From JANOZM01 sp031429355 (GTDB taxonomy: Bacteria > Pseudomonadota > Gammaproteobacteria > Burkholderiales > Burkholderiaceae_E), in NCBI GenBank assembly GCA_031429355.1, contig JANOZM010000014.1, forward strand, positions 310,001 through 374,000: DNA of 64,000 bases. Reading direction: 5' to 3'. The notes beneath the pieces were generated by a model. The model searched no databases. It was given only the letters and a program-made list of their open reading frames with translations, and was not told where the DNA came from. Below, in pieces: positions 53,061-61,857 of the stretch. The position numbers were made by a program, and so were the translations under genes. Positions within the stretch are counted from its first letter, which is position 1; each line of letters opens with the position of its first letter.

Positions 53061-54782
53061 CTAAATTAAAATAACCCGATTACGTCCAGTATCCTTGGCG
53101 TAATACAAACCCTGATCCGCTCGACGAATTAATTCGTCGAACGGTTCATTGTCTTTACGTTGCGCAATACCTGCGCTGGCCTTGACATGAATGATAAGTT
53201 GATCATGCTTCATTGGCGTACTGCTAATCGCTTGCAAAACCCGCTCGATAACGACATTCGATTCATGAATATCGCTACCAACTAACACCACCATAAACTC
53301 TTCGCCACCCCAACGCCCAACGATGTCGGTAACGCGCAATTGCTTTTGAATCAGGTCGGACACTTGAATTAAAACGCTGTCGCCCGCAGGGTGCCCATAG
53401 CTGTCGTTTACTTGTTTGAAGTGGTCTAAGTCGAGCATTGCTAACGACAACACGCCTGGGTTAGGTTGTCGACGCACTTCAATATCTTGCAGCTTTAGTT
53501 TAGCTAGCAACATACGACGATTACCCAAACCTGTTAACTCATCGCGCTCGGATAATTGCGCTAATTCGGTATTGGCTTCGCGCAATTCACGGGTGCGTTC
53601 TTCGACAGCGCGCTCTAACAATTCGCGCTGCGTTTGAACCCGCTGGGCCATCGTGCTAAATGCCTGGGTAAGGACCCCAATTTCATCATCACGTACATTC
53701 GGTAACTTGAAATCAGTACGGCCCGCAGCTACTTCCGATGCTGCCCTAGTTAGTTGATAAATAGGCTTTAACAGTAGACGATTAAGTGCTGACAAAAACC
53801 CCATAAGCGCAACACCAAACAACGCCAAACCGGCCAGCACCATCGGAACATAAACTCTCACGTTTAAAACGTTAGCTACATCTAAATCGACCGCAGCTAC
53901 AACGTACCACTTTAATTCGGGAGACCACGATACGGCCATCATCTGGCGCTTTCCATCTAGCGTCGCTGGGAACTCGAAGGCCTCGTCAGTATTTATTTTG
54001 GCTAATTCCATCGCACGCGACAGCGCTTCGCGTTGCTCGCCCGACTGAAGCAACGCCGATAGTGTTTTATCAGGCTCTGCACCAATCAAACCAGAACGGA
54101 ATGCTATTTGCTCTTTGTCACGATGGGCTTGAATCGCCCCGCGTGCGTCAAGGGCCAAAGTAGTCACCCCCGACTCTGGGCTTTGCACAAAATTTTCTAC
54201 AAACTTGGTTAAATCGAGTCCGCTACCGGCCACAGCAATCGTTTGGGCTCCATCTTTAACCGCAAAATTTAACCAAACTTTGGTAACCCCTAATTGCGGA
54301 TCGGGTGATACATTAATTTCGTATAAATTTGGGTTTTGCAACGCTTGAAAAAACCAAGTGTTTTTACCGTTTTTAGGATCAAGCTCGTATCGCGGTTGAT
54401 CGCTAACTGGCCCAGTAGCATCGTTGTAGTAATAGTTTCGGCTGGATGCAGAAGCAATAAAATATGATTGATCGGTAAAGTCTTTACGGTAGCCTTCGGC
54501 TTCACGAAAAAACAGCGCTTTCTTTTGTGGATTGGTTTCATCGCGAATCCAATCGCGCGTAATTTCAGAACCAGCTAAGCGTAAAGACAAGGCTAATTCA
54601 CGATTAACCGGCGCAACGATGCGCTGCTTTAAGACCATTGCGTAATTGCGGGCAAAGGCAGAACCATAATGCGTTTCTATTGCCCGAACAGCATAAACAC
54701 CAATTGATGCCGCAACAATAAGGGCCAACAGGGTTGCTAGAGCAACGGCTAACAATGATTTCGCGCGTAGGCTAAGTTTCAA
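53061..54782 (-). CDS. membrane diguanylate cyclase (Cache-HAMP-GGDEF)
   Basis: The 573-residue protein has an N-terminal membrane segment (LLAVALATLLALIVAASIGV), a periplasmic Cache-type sensor (about 30-310), a second membrane segment (VYVPMVLAGLALFGVALMG), a HAMP linker, a short coiled coil (RVQTQRELLERAVEERTREL) and a GGDEF domain. The active site is GGEEF at 492-496, and RVTD at 483-486 forms the RxxD inhibitory site five residues upstream, so the enzyme should make cyclic-di-GMP with product feedback. The signal sensed is unknown. Confidence 0.92.
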   Translation of the reverse strand: MKLSLRAKSLLAVALATLLALIVAASIGVYAVRAIETHYGSAFARNYAMVLKQRIVAPVNRELALSLRLAGSEITRDWIRDETNPQKKALFFREAEGYRKDFTDQSYFIASASSRNYYYNDATGPVSDQPRYELDPKNGKNTWFFQALQNPNLYEINVSPDPQLGVTKVWLNFAVKDGAQTIAVAGSGLDLTKFVENFVQSPESGVTTLALDARGAIQAHRDKEQIAFRSGLIGAEPDKTLSALLQSGEQREALSRAMELAKINTDEAFEFPATLDGKRQMMAVSWSPELKWYVVAAVDLDVANVLNVRVYVPMVLAGLALFGVALMGFLSALNRLLLKPIYQLTRAASEVAAGRTDFKLPNVRDDEIGVLTQAFSTMAQRVQTQRELLERAVEERTRELREANTELAQLSERDELTGLGNRRMLLAKLKLQDIEVRRQPNPGVLSLAMLDLDHFKQVNDSYGHPAGDSVLIQVSDLIQKQLRVTDIVGRWGGEEFMVVLVGSDIHESNVVIERVLQAISSTPMKHDQLIIHVKASAGIAQRKDNEPFDELIRRADQGLYYAKDTGRNRVILI

Positions 54783-54832
54783 GACTCTGTTTTTCGGTTA
54801 AAGCCGCAAAGTTGTCATTTCTATTGTATGCC

Positions 54833-55498
54833 CTAAATTCCAAGCCCGAAGCGATCGAAGCGTAATTTCCAATTAGTAAGAATGTCTGAGGACACCAAGA
54901 TTCGGGAGCTTCGACCAATTAGCAAGTGTCGGGGAACTGGACCATAAAAACGGGAGTCAAGACTGTTGTCGCGGTTGTCACCCATCATGAAAAAACTATC
55001 ATTGGATAAGGTCACTTCGGAGAAATTTCGAACAGCCTGAACATCGGGAAACTGTTGGATATTCCGCCGAGAAGTGCCTTGCACTTCTATCAACCTTAGT
55101 GCAGCAATACTGTTCCCAGACTCCAAGGTAACTTGGCCTTGCACGACTTCGGGATAGTCGGCTGGCTGTCCATTAACAACTAACACACCGTCTCGCATTG
55201 CAACGGTATCTCCACCCACCGCAACAATTCGTTTAATCAACCGCACGCCGTCTTTGGGCGAGGTGAACGTTGCGATATCACCGCGCTGTGGATCGCCAGT
55301 ACGCGCCACAACAACATCGGTTAAGGGCACCTTAACGTTATAGGCTAAGCGATTCACCAGTACCACGTCACCTTCAAGAATTGTGGGCTGCATGGAGCCT
55401 GTTGGGACGGGGTTCCAATCGGCAACGGCCGTTCTAAAAATAGCCATGCCTAGGATAAATAAAACAAAACCTTTGTTATCGCGAATTAGTTTAAGCAT
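54833..55498 (-). CDS. lepB: signal peptidase I
   Basis: The 221-residue S26 peptidase has the catalytic Ser35 in PTGSMQPTI and Lys89 in RLIKRIVAVGGD, and the later conserved block FFMMGDNRDNSLDSRFYGPV. A single membrane segment (about residues 9-27) anchors it, fewer than the two of E. coli LepB. It removes signal peptides on the periplasmic face of the inner membrane. It is not beside lepA or rnc as is common in proteobacteria, so it may be a second copy. Confidence 0.9.
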   Translation of the reverse strand: MLKLIRDNKGFVLFILGMAIFRTAVADWNPVPTGSMQPTILEGDVVLVNRLAYNVKVPLTDVVVARTGDPQRGDIATFTSPKDGVRLIKRIVAVGGDTVAMRDGVLVVNGQPADYPEVVQGQVTLESGNSIAALRLIEVQGTSRRNIQQFPDVQAVRNFSEVTLSNDSFFMMGDNRDNSLDSRFYGPVPRHLLIGRSSRILVSSDILTNWKLRFDRFGLGI

Positions 55499-55562
55499 GG
55501 TTTTCCGATCGAAAAAAGCGAAATTTCAACAACCAAGTGTAACTTAAACAATAAAGAGAGTT

Positions 55563-56174
55563 CTAGAGTTCGATCTGATTCATGATTTTCTCAAGCCTAG
55601 CAATCGGATCCATTTCATTGAGTAAATCTAGTTTTCCTTCGGGCTCCATCGGCAATAACTCTGCCCAGCGGTTGGCAATCCAACCACAATCATCCAGCCT
55701 GTAGGGTGCCTCAAATGGCAGGCGAGCAGCAAAGCCTTGCTGTTGAGCACTAGCAATAAGCTGACCTAACCGATCGGTTAGGGGCGCAAATTTTATCGGT
55801 GCTTCGATTGTTGGGTCTTGTGTCAAATAACGAACGTGGGCATACCAAACACCAAAGGGACCCAACTCGCTCGATTCGACTTGAAAACGTAAACCACCAA
55901 CCGCGCGCACTTGTAACAACGAGGGCTGAACTTGCTCGACCGAATGAATATTAGCCAAGGTACCCGAAGGAAAAAACACTTGCTCTTTCCCTGCAACTTG
56001 TATTTCTGCACCGTCGGAAAGCCACACGACGCCAAACGGCAATTTATTTTTGCTGCACTCTTTCATTAAATGAAGGTAGCGCACTTCAAAAATATTTAAC
56101 TGTAAAACGCTATCGGGATAAAGCCCGTTAGACAGCGGGAACAGAGCAATTTTTTGGGGAGCTAATTCTGACAT
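55563..56174 (-). CDS. LON peptidase substrate-binding domain protein
   Basis: The 203-residue protein consists of the N-terminal domain of Lon alone: IALFPLSNGLYPDSVLQLNIFEVRYLHLMKEC-type opening, FGVVWLSDGAEI, RAVGGLRFQVES and a helical C-terminus. It has neither the AAA module nor the protease part. Stand-alone LON-N proteins are common in proteobacteria, and their role is unclear. Upstream on the same strand lies a 200-bp gap with a nested hairpin. Confidence 0.85.
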   Translation of the reverse strand: MSELAPQKIALFPLSNGLYPDSVLQLNIFEVRYLHLMKECSKNKLPFGVVWLSDGAEIQVAGKEQVFFPSGTLANIHSVEQVQPSLLQVRAVGGLRFQVESSELGPFGVWYAHVRYLTQDPTIEAPIKFAPLTDRLGQLIASAQQQGFAARLPFEAPYRLDDCGWIANRWAELLPMEPEGKLDLLNEMDPIARLEKIMNQIEL

Positions 56175-56275
56175 TTTTAGATGTTAGAGCATTTTATGAG
56201 AATTCGTGCAATGCCGTTCAAAAGCGAGGTCAATTAACGATGCATCAAAAGGCGCGCCTCGACAACACTATAAAA

Positions 56276-56352
56276 CGGGGCTAGGCACGTCAAAAAGGAC
56301 AAAGCCAGTACATTGCGGCATTAACTCCGCAAACGTTTAGTCACTAGCCCCG
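56276..56352. other. nested inverted repeats between the sucrose phosphorylase and LON-domain genes
   Basis: CGGGGCTAG (56276-56284) pairs with CTAGCCCCG (56344-56352), and inside the loop TTGCGG (56313-56318) pairs with CCGCAA (56327-56332). No poly-T tract follows on either strand. It lies 22 bp beyond the sucrose phosphorylase stop. It could act as a transcript end or 3' stabilising structure for the sucrose operon, or be a small structured RNA. Confidence 0.45.
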
Positions 56353-56374
56353 CCGCATGTCGCAATCTGTTTGC

Positions 56375-57886
56375 TTAAAAGCTCCAAGCAAAACGCTTAG
56401 TAGCGCCGCTATCGGTGTAAGACAACGTCGTATTTTTAGTGTCTAAAAAATCAACCTCTAGTTGCGCCCATTGGATTTCCTTGGTTGATTCTTTTCCAAC
56501 CGCTGAACGCAGCTCGCTCCAAAGCATCGTGAGCGTCGATACCGAAGTTTGCCGAAAGCTAAAATCGCCATTGAATGCCGGATGCGAATTTCGCAATCGA
56601 ATCAAGGCAAATAAACGGGCGACAACTGGCCGACGGATCGTGTTGCTGATGTCGTCTTTCGAGTAGTACTGTCGATTAATATCGCGCCCAACTCCTGATC
56701 GATCAAGTAGTGCCATGTCATTTAAGCCCGCTAATAGCCCAACGTAATACACCTGCGGAATACCGGGTATAAAAAACTGTATAGCGCGTGCAATTAAGTA
56801 GTTAGTTTCATTGCGTGCCAGTGCATCAAAGTAAGTGCAATTAACCTGATATAAATCGAGGTTAGATGCTGCTTCGCCGGTCGCCTGCCTGCTTTGATGG
56901 TTCGAATTAAAGTGAATACTTTCGACTAAGTCCGCTAGTTGGCTATCCGTTATTAAACCAGGTGAGCCGACCCGGTCCTCGGCATCACTACCAATATCAA
57001 TAATGCCAATTCCATCGTGAGTGTCCAAAACAGTAATTGCATTATTAGGGCGAATCGTTAACCAATTCGTTAAGGCAGACGCATCGCGCGCCAAAAAGCT
57101 ATGCAGGACCAGCGGCGGTAGAGCAAAATCGTAAACGCGGTCTACTTTGGCGGCGATGGCAATTTGCTTACGGTAATACGAATGTATTTCAACTAAAACT
57201 TCGATGCCTCTTGAGCGGGCTTGCTCCGACAGTTGTTCGATAAATTCAAATGTTTCAGGCAACATAAAACAGTTGGTTCCAGCACGCTTAATTGCGTAAC
57301 CACAGGCATCTAGCCGAATCATTTTTACGCCGTTCGATTGCAGCTTATCAAGGATGCTGATGAGGTAATCTTGTCCGGCTTCGAGCTCTACAGCGATATC
57401 AATTTGCTTCGGCGTAAATGTGGTCCAAAGCAATTTCTTTTGTCCAGACTTTAGCTGCACCGACGTAAATGGCAAGCCGGGGCGCGGACGATAAACGGCC
57501 GACAAATCGGATTCAGTAGCTCCACTAGGGAACACACTTTCCATCGACAAAAACAACCGAGCGTATCTCGATTGATCACCGTATGTTGAATAGTCTAAAA
57601 ATTGTGGCGAAGCGCTAGACATGTGGTTAACGATTACATCAGCCATTACATCGACCTTGGCCGCTAATTGCTGCACATCATTCCAATGTCCTAGCCGCGG
57701 GTCCACTTGGGTATGGTCGATTGGGTCAAATCCAGCATCAACCCCATCAATTGGATAATAAAATGGGAGTAAATGAACGGCCCCAAACAAGTTGTTTAGT
57801 GGGCCCTGCAGTAACTCGGATAACGCGGCAATACCACCACCACCCAAACGATCGACGTAAGTAATTAATTGAACTTGGTTCTTCAT
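56375..57886 (-). CDS. sucrose phosphorylase (GH13_18)
   Basis: The 503-residue protein follows Bifidobacterium sucrose phosphorylase closely: opening KNQVQLITYVDRLGG, DAGFDPIDHTQVDPRLG, VFPSGATESDL, YRPRPGLPFT. The catalytic residues are D193 (MIRLDACGY), E233 (LVEIHSYY) and D291 (VLDTHDGIG), one position from the known D192/E232/D290. It converts sucrose and phosphate to glucose-1-phosphate and fructose, in the cytoplasm. It is last in the TonB receptor / MFS / phosphorylase run, 16 bp after the MFS stop, and its context confirms sucrose use. Sucrose-6-phosphate phosphorylase is the main alternative. Confidence 0.92.
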   Translation of the reverse strand: MKNQVQLITYVDRLGGGGIAALSELLQGPLNNLFGAVHLLPFYYPIDGVDAGFDPIDHTQVDPRLGHWNDVQQLAAKVDVMADVIVNHMSSASPQFLDYSTYGDQSRYARLFLSMESVFPSGATESDLSAVYRPRPGLPFTSVQLKSGQKKLLWTTFTPKQIDIAVELEAGQDYLISILDKLQSNGVKMIRLDACGYAIKRAGTNCFMLPETFEFIEQLSEQARSRGIEVLVEIHSYYRKQIAIAAKVDRVYDFALPPLVLHSFLARDASALTNWLTIRPNNAITVLDTHDGIGIIDIGSDAEDRVGSPGLITDSQLADLVESIHFNSNHQSRQATGEAASNLDLYQVNCTYFDALARNETNYLIARAIQFFIPGIPQVYYVGLLAGLNDMALLDRSGVGRDINRQYYSKDDISNTIRRPVVARLFALIRLRNSHPAFNGDFSFRQTSVSTLTMLWSELRSAVGKESTKEIQWAQLEVDFLDTKNTTLSYTDSGATKRFAWSF

Positions 57887-57902
57887 TATTTATGTCTTAA
57901 CT

Positions 57903-59216
57903 TTACTTCGAAGCCGTCTGCGCCGGTTGATGTGTCTTTACAAACAGCACTGCAATCGCAGCACAAATCAGTAACCCGCCAGCAAGGCGAATCACGTTCT
58001 CGGGCTTTCCATCCAGCAAGGAGTTGTAGAACAACGGCACGGTTACGTTTTGGATCAACATCGGAATAACAATGAACATGTTAAAAATGCCCATGTACAC
58101 GCCGGCGCGATGCGCAGGGATACTACCTGCCAACATAATGTAGGGATTGCCCATGATGCTGGCCCACGCCAAACCGACGCCAATCATCGGGATGAACAAC
58201 AACGCTGGCGTTGTAATCATTGGTATTGCCAACATACTTAAACCAGCCAGCGTTAAGCAAATCGCGTGAACAGGTTTGGCCCCAAATTTTTTGCTAATTG
58301 GAATCATGGCAAACGCTGATAAAAACGCCACAAAGTTATAAAACCCACCAATTTGGCCATTTAATAGCCCGGCGTCGCGAAACCCTGTCGAAGCCGGATC
58401 CGAGGTGTTATAAATTGTGCGCGCCAATGACGGGACAATATAAATCCAGTAGCACATCATGCCGTACCACTGAAATAATTTCATCCACCACAGCTGGCGC
58501 ATTACGGTGGGCATATCTTTAAAGGCAGAAACAATTTCACCAAAAGTGGCCGCAACGCCGCGCGGTTGCGCTTGAATTCGCGCTCGCTCATCGGTGGTCA
58601 GCGGTAATTCGGGAACTTTTTTAACAGACCAAAACACGGTTAATGACGACAGCGCTGCGCCGATAAAAAACGCGACTAACGTAATGTAGGGAATTTGATT
58701 GCCATTAACCGCATCTTTGTTCATGCCCATATAGACAAGGATCGATGGGGCTAAATACGCTAGCGTTTGGGCTAACCCGGTAAAGGCGCTTTGCGTTAAA
58801 AACCCGACCGCGTGTTGGTCTGGATTAAGTCGGTCGCTCACATACGCCCGATACGGTTCCATCGTGACATTGTTTGCGGCATCTAGAATCCACAACAGGC
58901 CGGCAGCGAACCATAAAGTTGGGCTAAACGGCATGGCCAAGAGACCTAAACTACACAGCAGAGCGCCAATCAAAAAATAAGGGGTTCGGCGCCCGTATTT
59001 ACTATTGGTTCGATCACTCATTGCACCAACGATGGGTTGAACTAACAGCCCCGTCATAGGCCCAGCCAGCCATAAGATTGGCAAACTGGCTTCATTTGCA
59101 CCTAAGTACTGGTAGATGGGGCTCATGTTTGCTTGTTGCAAACCGAAGCTAAATTGAATGCCGAAAAATCCCACATTCATGTGGATGATTTGTCGAAGTG
59201 AAAGAACCGGTTTCAT
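57903..59216 (-). CDS. MFS sugar transporter (SuxC/MalA-like)
   Basis: The 437-residue protein has 12 membrane segments and the motif GAMSDRTNSKYGRRTPYFLIGAL-type loop between TM2 and TM3, as in proton/sugar symporters of the SLC45/SuxC group. ANNVTMEPYRAYVSDRL is also typical of that group. Placed between a TonB receptor and sucrose phosphorylase, it should carry sucrose across the inner membrane. A 14-bp hairpin separates it from the receptor gene upstream. Confidence 0.88.
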   Translation of the reverse strand: MKPVLSLRQIIHMNVGFFGIQFSFGLQQANMSPIYQYLGANEASLPILWLAGPMTGLLVQPIVGAMSDRTNSKYGRRTPYFLIGALLCSLGLLAMPFSPTLWFAAGLLWILDAANNVTMEPYRAYVSDRLNPDQHAVGFLTQSAFTGLAQTLAYLAPSILVYMGMNKDAVNGNQIPYITLVAFFIGAALSSLTVFWSVKKVPELPLTTDERARIQAQPRGVAATFGEIVSAFKDMPTVMRQLWWMKLFQWYGMMCYWIYIVPSLARTIYNTSDPASTGFRDAGLLNGQIGGFYNFVAFLSAFAMIPISKKFGAKPVHAICLTLAGLSMLAIPMITTPALLFIPMIGVGLAWASIMGNPYIMLAGSIPAHRAGVYMGIFNMFIVIPMLIQNVTVPLFYNSLLDGKPENVIRLAGGLLICAAIAVLFVKTHQPAQTASK

Positions 59217-59236
59217 AGTTTGCGCCTAACTTAAAA

Positions 59237-59270
59237 GTAATGCCTGGTAGGGCTAACTACCAGGCATTAC
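59237..59270 (-). terminator. intercistronic hairpin between TonB receptor and MFS genes
   Basis: GTAATGCCTGGTAG (59237-59250) pairs perfectly with CTACCAGGCATTAC (59257-59270) over a 6-nt loop. On the minus strand it is followed by TTTTAAG, a weak T tract. It probably causes partial termination or protects the 3' end of the receptor mRNA, allowing more receptor than carrier. Confidence 0.6.
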
Positions 59271-59287
59271 GGTTTTACTTCAACTGC

Positions 59288-61657
59288 TTAAAAACCAACT
59301 TTTAAACCTAAGTTGGCTGTGCGGCCATTAATAGAGCGAGCAATGTACAGGCTATTGCCGTTCAAATTGCCTTGCCCTTCGGCTTCGGTATAACCCACTT
59401 TATTCAGTAAGTTGTTTACACCGAAGTTTACCGACAAGCTCTTTGTCACTTGATAATTTGCAAACAAATTGATTACTGCATAGGCTGGCAACACTGCTTT
59501 GTTATCATTTTGTGCAAATGATTTAGTCGTACCAATTAACGAGCCACCAAAATCAAAATCACCTAACGAATAACTTGGTGAGACTTGGTAAATAAACTTG
59601 GCTTGGCGACGCGGAGTTTTACCATTGTTCTCGCCGGAGGTTAGCTTTGCATTGGTTAATGTAGCACCACCCTGAATACGGAACGGACCACTTCTCCAAC
59701 CGAGTTCTGCCTCTAAACCATTGGATGAGTAAGAATCGTTTTTAATAGTTTGCGTCGTTAACTCGTAACCAGCACCCTCTTTAGTTTTTGCAGCAAAGAA
59801 AGTAACGAAAGCACTAAACGGGCCATTACGTGTCTTAACACCAGCTTCGAATTGATTCACTCGGTTTACTGGGTAAGGCGTTTTACCCGACGAAACATCG
59901 GTGTCCCAAATTACGCGATCTGGTGACTTCCACGAAGCGCCGCTACTGGCTCGAGCAAAGGCTGATAAGCCACGACTAAACTCGTAATTGCCGCCAACTG
60001 AGTATGACGATGCGCTGGTGTCATAGCCCACTGCAGACGTTCTGCTAGCGTTCCAGTTGCCACCGCTAGCGGTATCCCCAAAGCGTTGCGAGCCGGTCGC
60101 TTTTTGACGATCAGAACGTACACTTGCATCTAAACTTAACGGTCCCATGTCCCACGTGGCTGCAAGATACGGAGCCAATGCGTTAATGGTTACATCGATA
60201 GAGCGAAAGCAACAGCCGCCCCAAGTTGTTGTTGCATCGGCTACTGGCGATGTAGTTACTGCGCCCGCATTGTTAAACAGCCGTGGGTTGTTACCCGTTA
60301 ATTCGACGTTATAACGATTCCAATACCAAGTTTCGGCAACGGTTTGATTGCCAAAGAACAGACCACCAGTCACTGTTAGGCGACTGTTTTTATCAAGGTT
60401 GAATACTTTTTGCAGACGAAGGTCGTTAAACATGTTGCCCATGTCGTCTAGCTCGGTATTAAACATGTGCGCTGAGAACACTGGCGTAGCACCGCTATAG
60501 TTTGTAGCGCCACCAGTCGGTTGGCTACCGGCCGGAAACACGCCAACAAAGCGACCCGAAATTGCGCTCTTGCGAAAACGATTGGTTAGCGTTAAGTCGT
60601 TGCCCAAATTCATTTGACCTTCGAAACCAAACGAACTGACATTAACGTTTAAGCCATCACCAGGTTTAGTGGTTACGCGGTTGCCATTACGATCTACTAC
60701 GGTATCTGTCGGGAAGTTCGAGCCAATAAAAAACGCTGTACGTGGATCAATACCATTAATAGGCTCGATGGTTGTACCGTTTAAACGAACCGGAACTGGC
60801 AAGTACGTTGGTGTTTTGTCGGCGAGGTGTTTTAATTGGAAGCGAATGTAGCCATCTTTACCAAAATCCTTGGTTAATGAAGCGCGTACTAAACCACCAT
60901 TTTCTACATTGACATTGGTATTGCGAGCACCTTCACCGATACGATAAAAACCGCCGACATGAAAGTAAAGACCGTTGCCAAGCGCAGCGCCGTAATCAAA
61001 ATCACCGCGTTGTTGCGAGTGACCAGCACCAAAGGTTAAACCAAACGCGCCGCCCGGTTCTTTACCGGTTTTTGAAATAAAGTTAACGATCGCGCCGGGC
61101 GAATTGGTCGATAAAGTAGACGATGAACCACCGCGAATAACGTCGATGGAATCAGTCCAGTAACCGCTGCGCAAAAACTGATCGGCTGTAGCAAAGGAAA
61201 TATCGCCAATTAGCAAAACGGGCAAACCGTCTTCTTGGAGCTGGACATACCGACCACCACCATCAGACATAGGTAAGCCCCGCACGCCTAAGTTGGCATT
61301 GCCTTCGCCACCAGTTGACTCTGCGCGCAAGCCTGGTACCGCACGCAAAATTTCGACGGTGCTGGCCGCTTTTGAATTTTGAATTTGATCGGAAGAAATC
61401 GTGCTGACTGAAACACTTTGCTTCATCTTAGTGCGTGCAGTGGAAGTGCCTGTAACGAACACTTTTTCCATTTGCAACTGATCATTTGGATCGGTAGCAG
61501 CTTCTGCTGGCGCTGGGGTCGTTGTCACTACGGGTGCTGGGCTTGTCTGAGCAAAAGCGACTGATGAGGTTGCAAATGCAATAGCGACTGCCAACGATGA
61601 AAGCCTAAAAGGACAGGCTTCAGATGATTTTTTTTGTACTGTATTTAGGCGGTTCAT
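59288..61657 (-). CDS. TonB-dependent outer-membrane receptor, sucrose locus
   Basis: I use ATG 61657, which has GGAG at 5 nt; the frame extends to 61681. The 789-residue protein has a signal peptide (core LSSLAVAIAFATSSVAFA), a TonB-box region (QMEKVFVTG), a plug domain (SVSVSTISSDQIQNS, VPGLRAESTGGEGNANLGVRG, DVIRGGSSSTLSTNSPGAI) and a beta barrel ending in the aromatic NLGLKVGF. It should import sugar across the outer membrane with TonB energy. Operon context and analogy with Xanthomonas SuxA point to sucrose. Two LacI-type operators lie upstream. Confidence 0.9.
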   Translation of the reverse strand: MNRLNTVQKKSSEACPFRLSSLAVAIAFATSSVAFAQTSPAPVVTTTPAPAEAATDPNDQLQMEKVFVTGTSTARTKMKQSVSVSTISSDQIQNSKAASTVEILRAVPGLRAESTGGEGNANLGVRGLPMSDGGGRYVQLQEDGLPVLLIGDISFATADQFLRSGYWTDSIDVIRGGSSSTLSTNSPGAIVNFISKTGKEPGGAFGLTFGAGHSQQRGDFDYGAALGNGLYFHVGGFYRIGEGARNTNVNVENGGLVRASLTKDFGKDGYIRFQLKHLADKTPTYLPVPVRLNGTTIEPINGIDPRTAFFIGSNFPTDTVVDRNGNRVTTKPGDGLNVNVSSFGFEGQMNLGNDLTLTNRFRKSAISGRFVGVFPAGSQPTGGATNYSGATPVFSAHMFNTELDDMGNMFNDLRLQKVFNLDKNSRLTVTGGLFFGNQTVAETWYWNRYNVELTGNNPRLFNNAGAVTTSPVADATTTWGGCCFRSIDVTINALAPYLAATWDMGPLSLDASVRSDRQKATGSQRFGDTASGGNWNASRTSAVGYDTSASSYSVGGNYEFSRGLSAFARASSGASWKSPDRVIWDTDVSSGKTPYPVNRVNQFEAGVKTRNGPFSAFVTFFAAKTKEGAGYELTTQTIKNDSYSSNGLEAELGWRSGPFRIQGGATLTNAKLTSGENNGKTPRRQAKFIYQVSPSYSLGDFDFGGSLIGTTKSFAQNDNKAVLPAYAVINLFANYQVTKSLSVNFGVNNLLNKVGYTEAEGQGNLNGNSLYIARSINGRTANLGLKVGF

Positions 61658-61710
61658 GGGGTCTCCGTATCTGATGAACAATACTAGTTTGCACCAAAAA
61701 GAACGATTTG

Positions 61711-61826
61711 TGCAATCGATTGCATAAAACTAATTAGTCAATCCCACTGATTATTTATAAGCAATTGATTTTATTAAATAATTTTATTTACAAAAAAGAT
61801 AAAAATGCGTTGCAATCGAATTGCAA
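61711..61826. promoter_or_regulatory. two LacI-type operators upstream of the sucrose operon
   Basis: TGCAATCGATTGCA (61711-61724) is a perfect palindrome with the central CG typical of LacI-family operators. A second site, TTGCAATCGAATTGCAA (61810-61826), has perfect 7-bp arms around a 3-bp centre. They are 54 and 153 bp upstream of the receptor start and 86 bp apart, so a looped repressor complex is possible. The LacI-family protein encoded next door is the obvious binder. Confidence 0.75.
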
Positions 61827-61857
61827 CCAGACCACTTAAGAACCGCAAGTGATCGCG

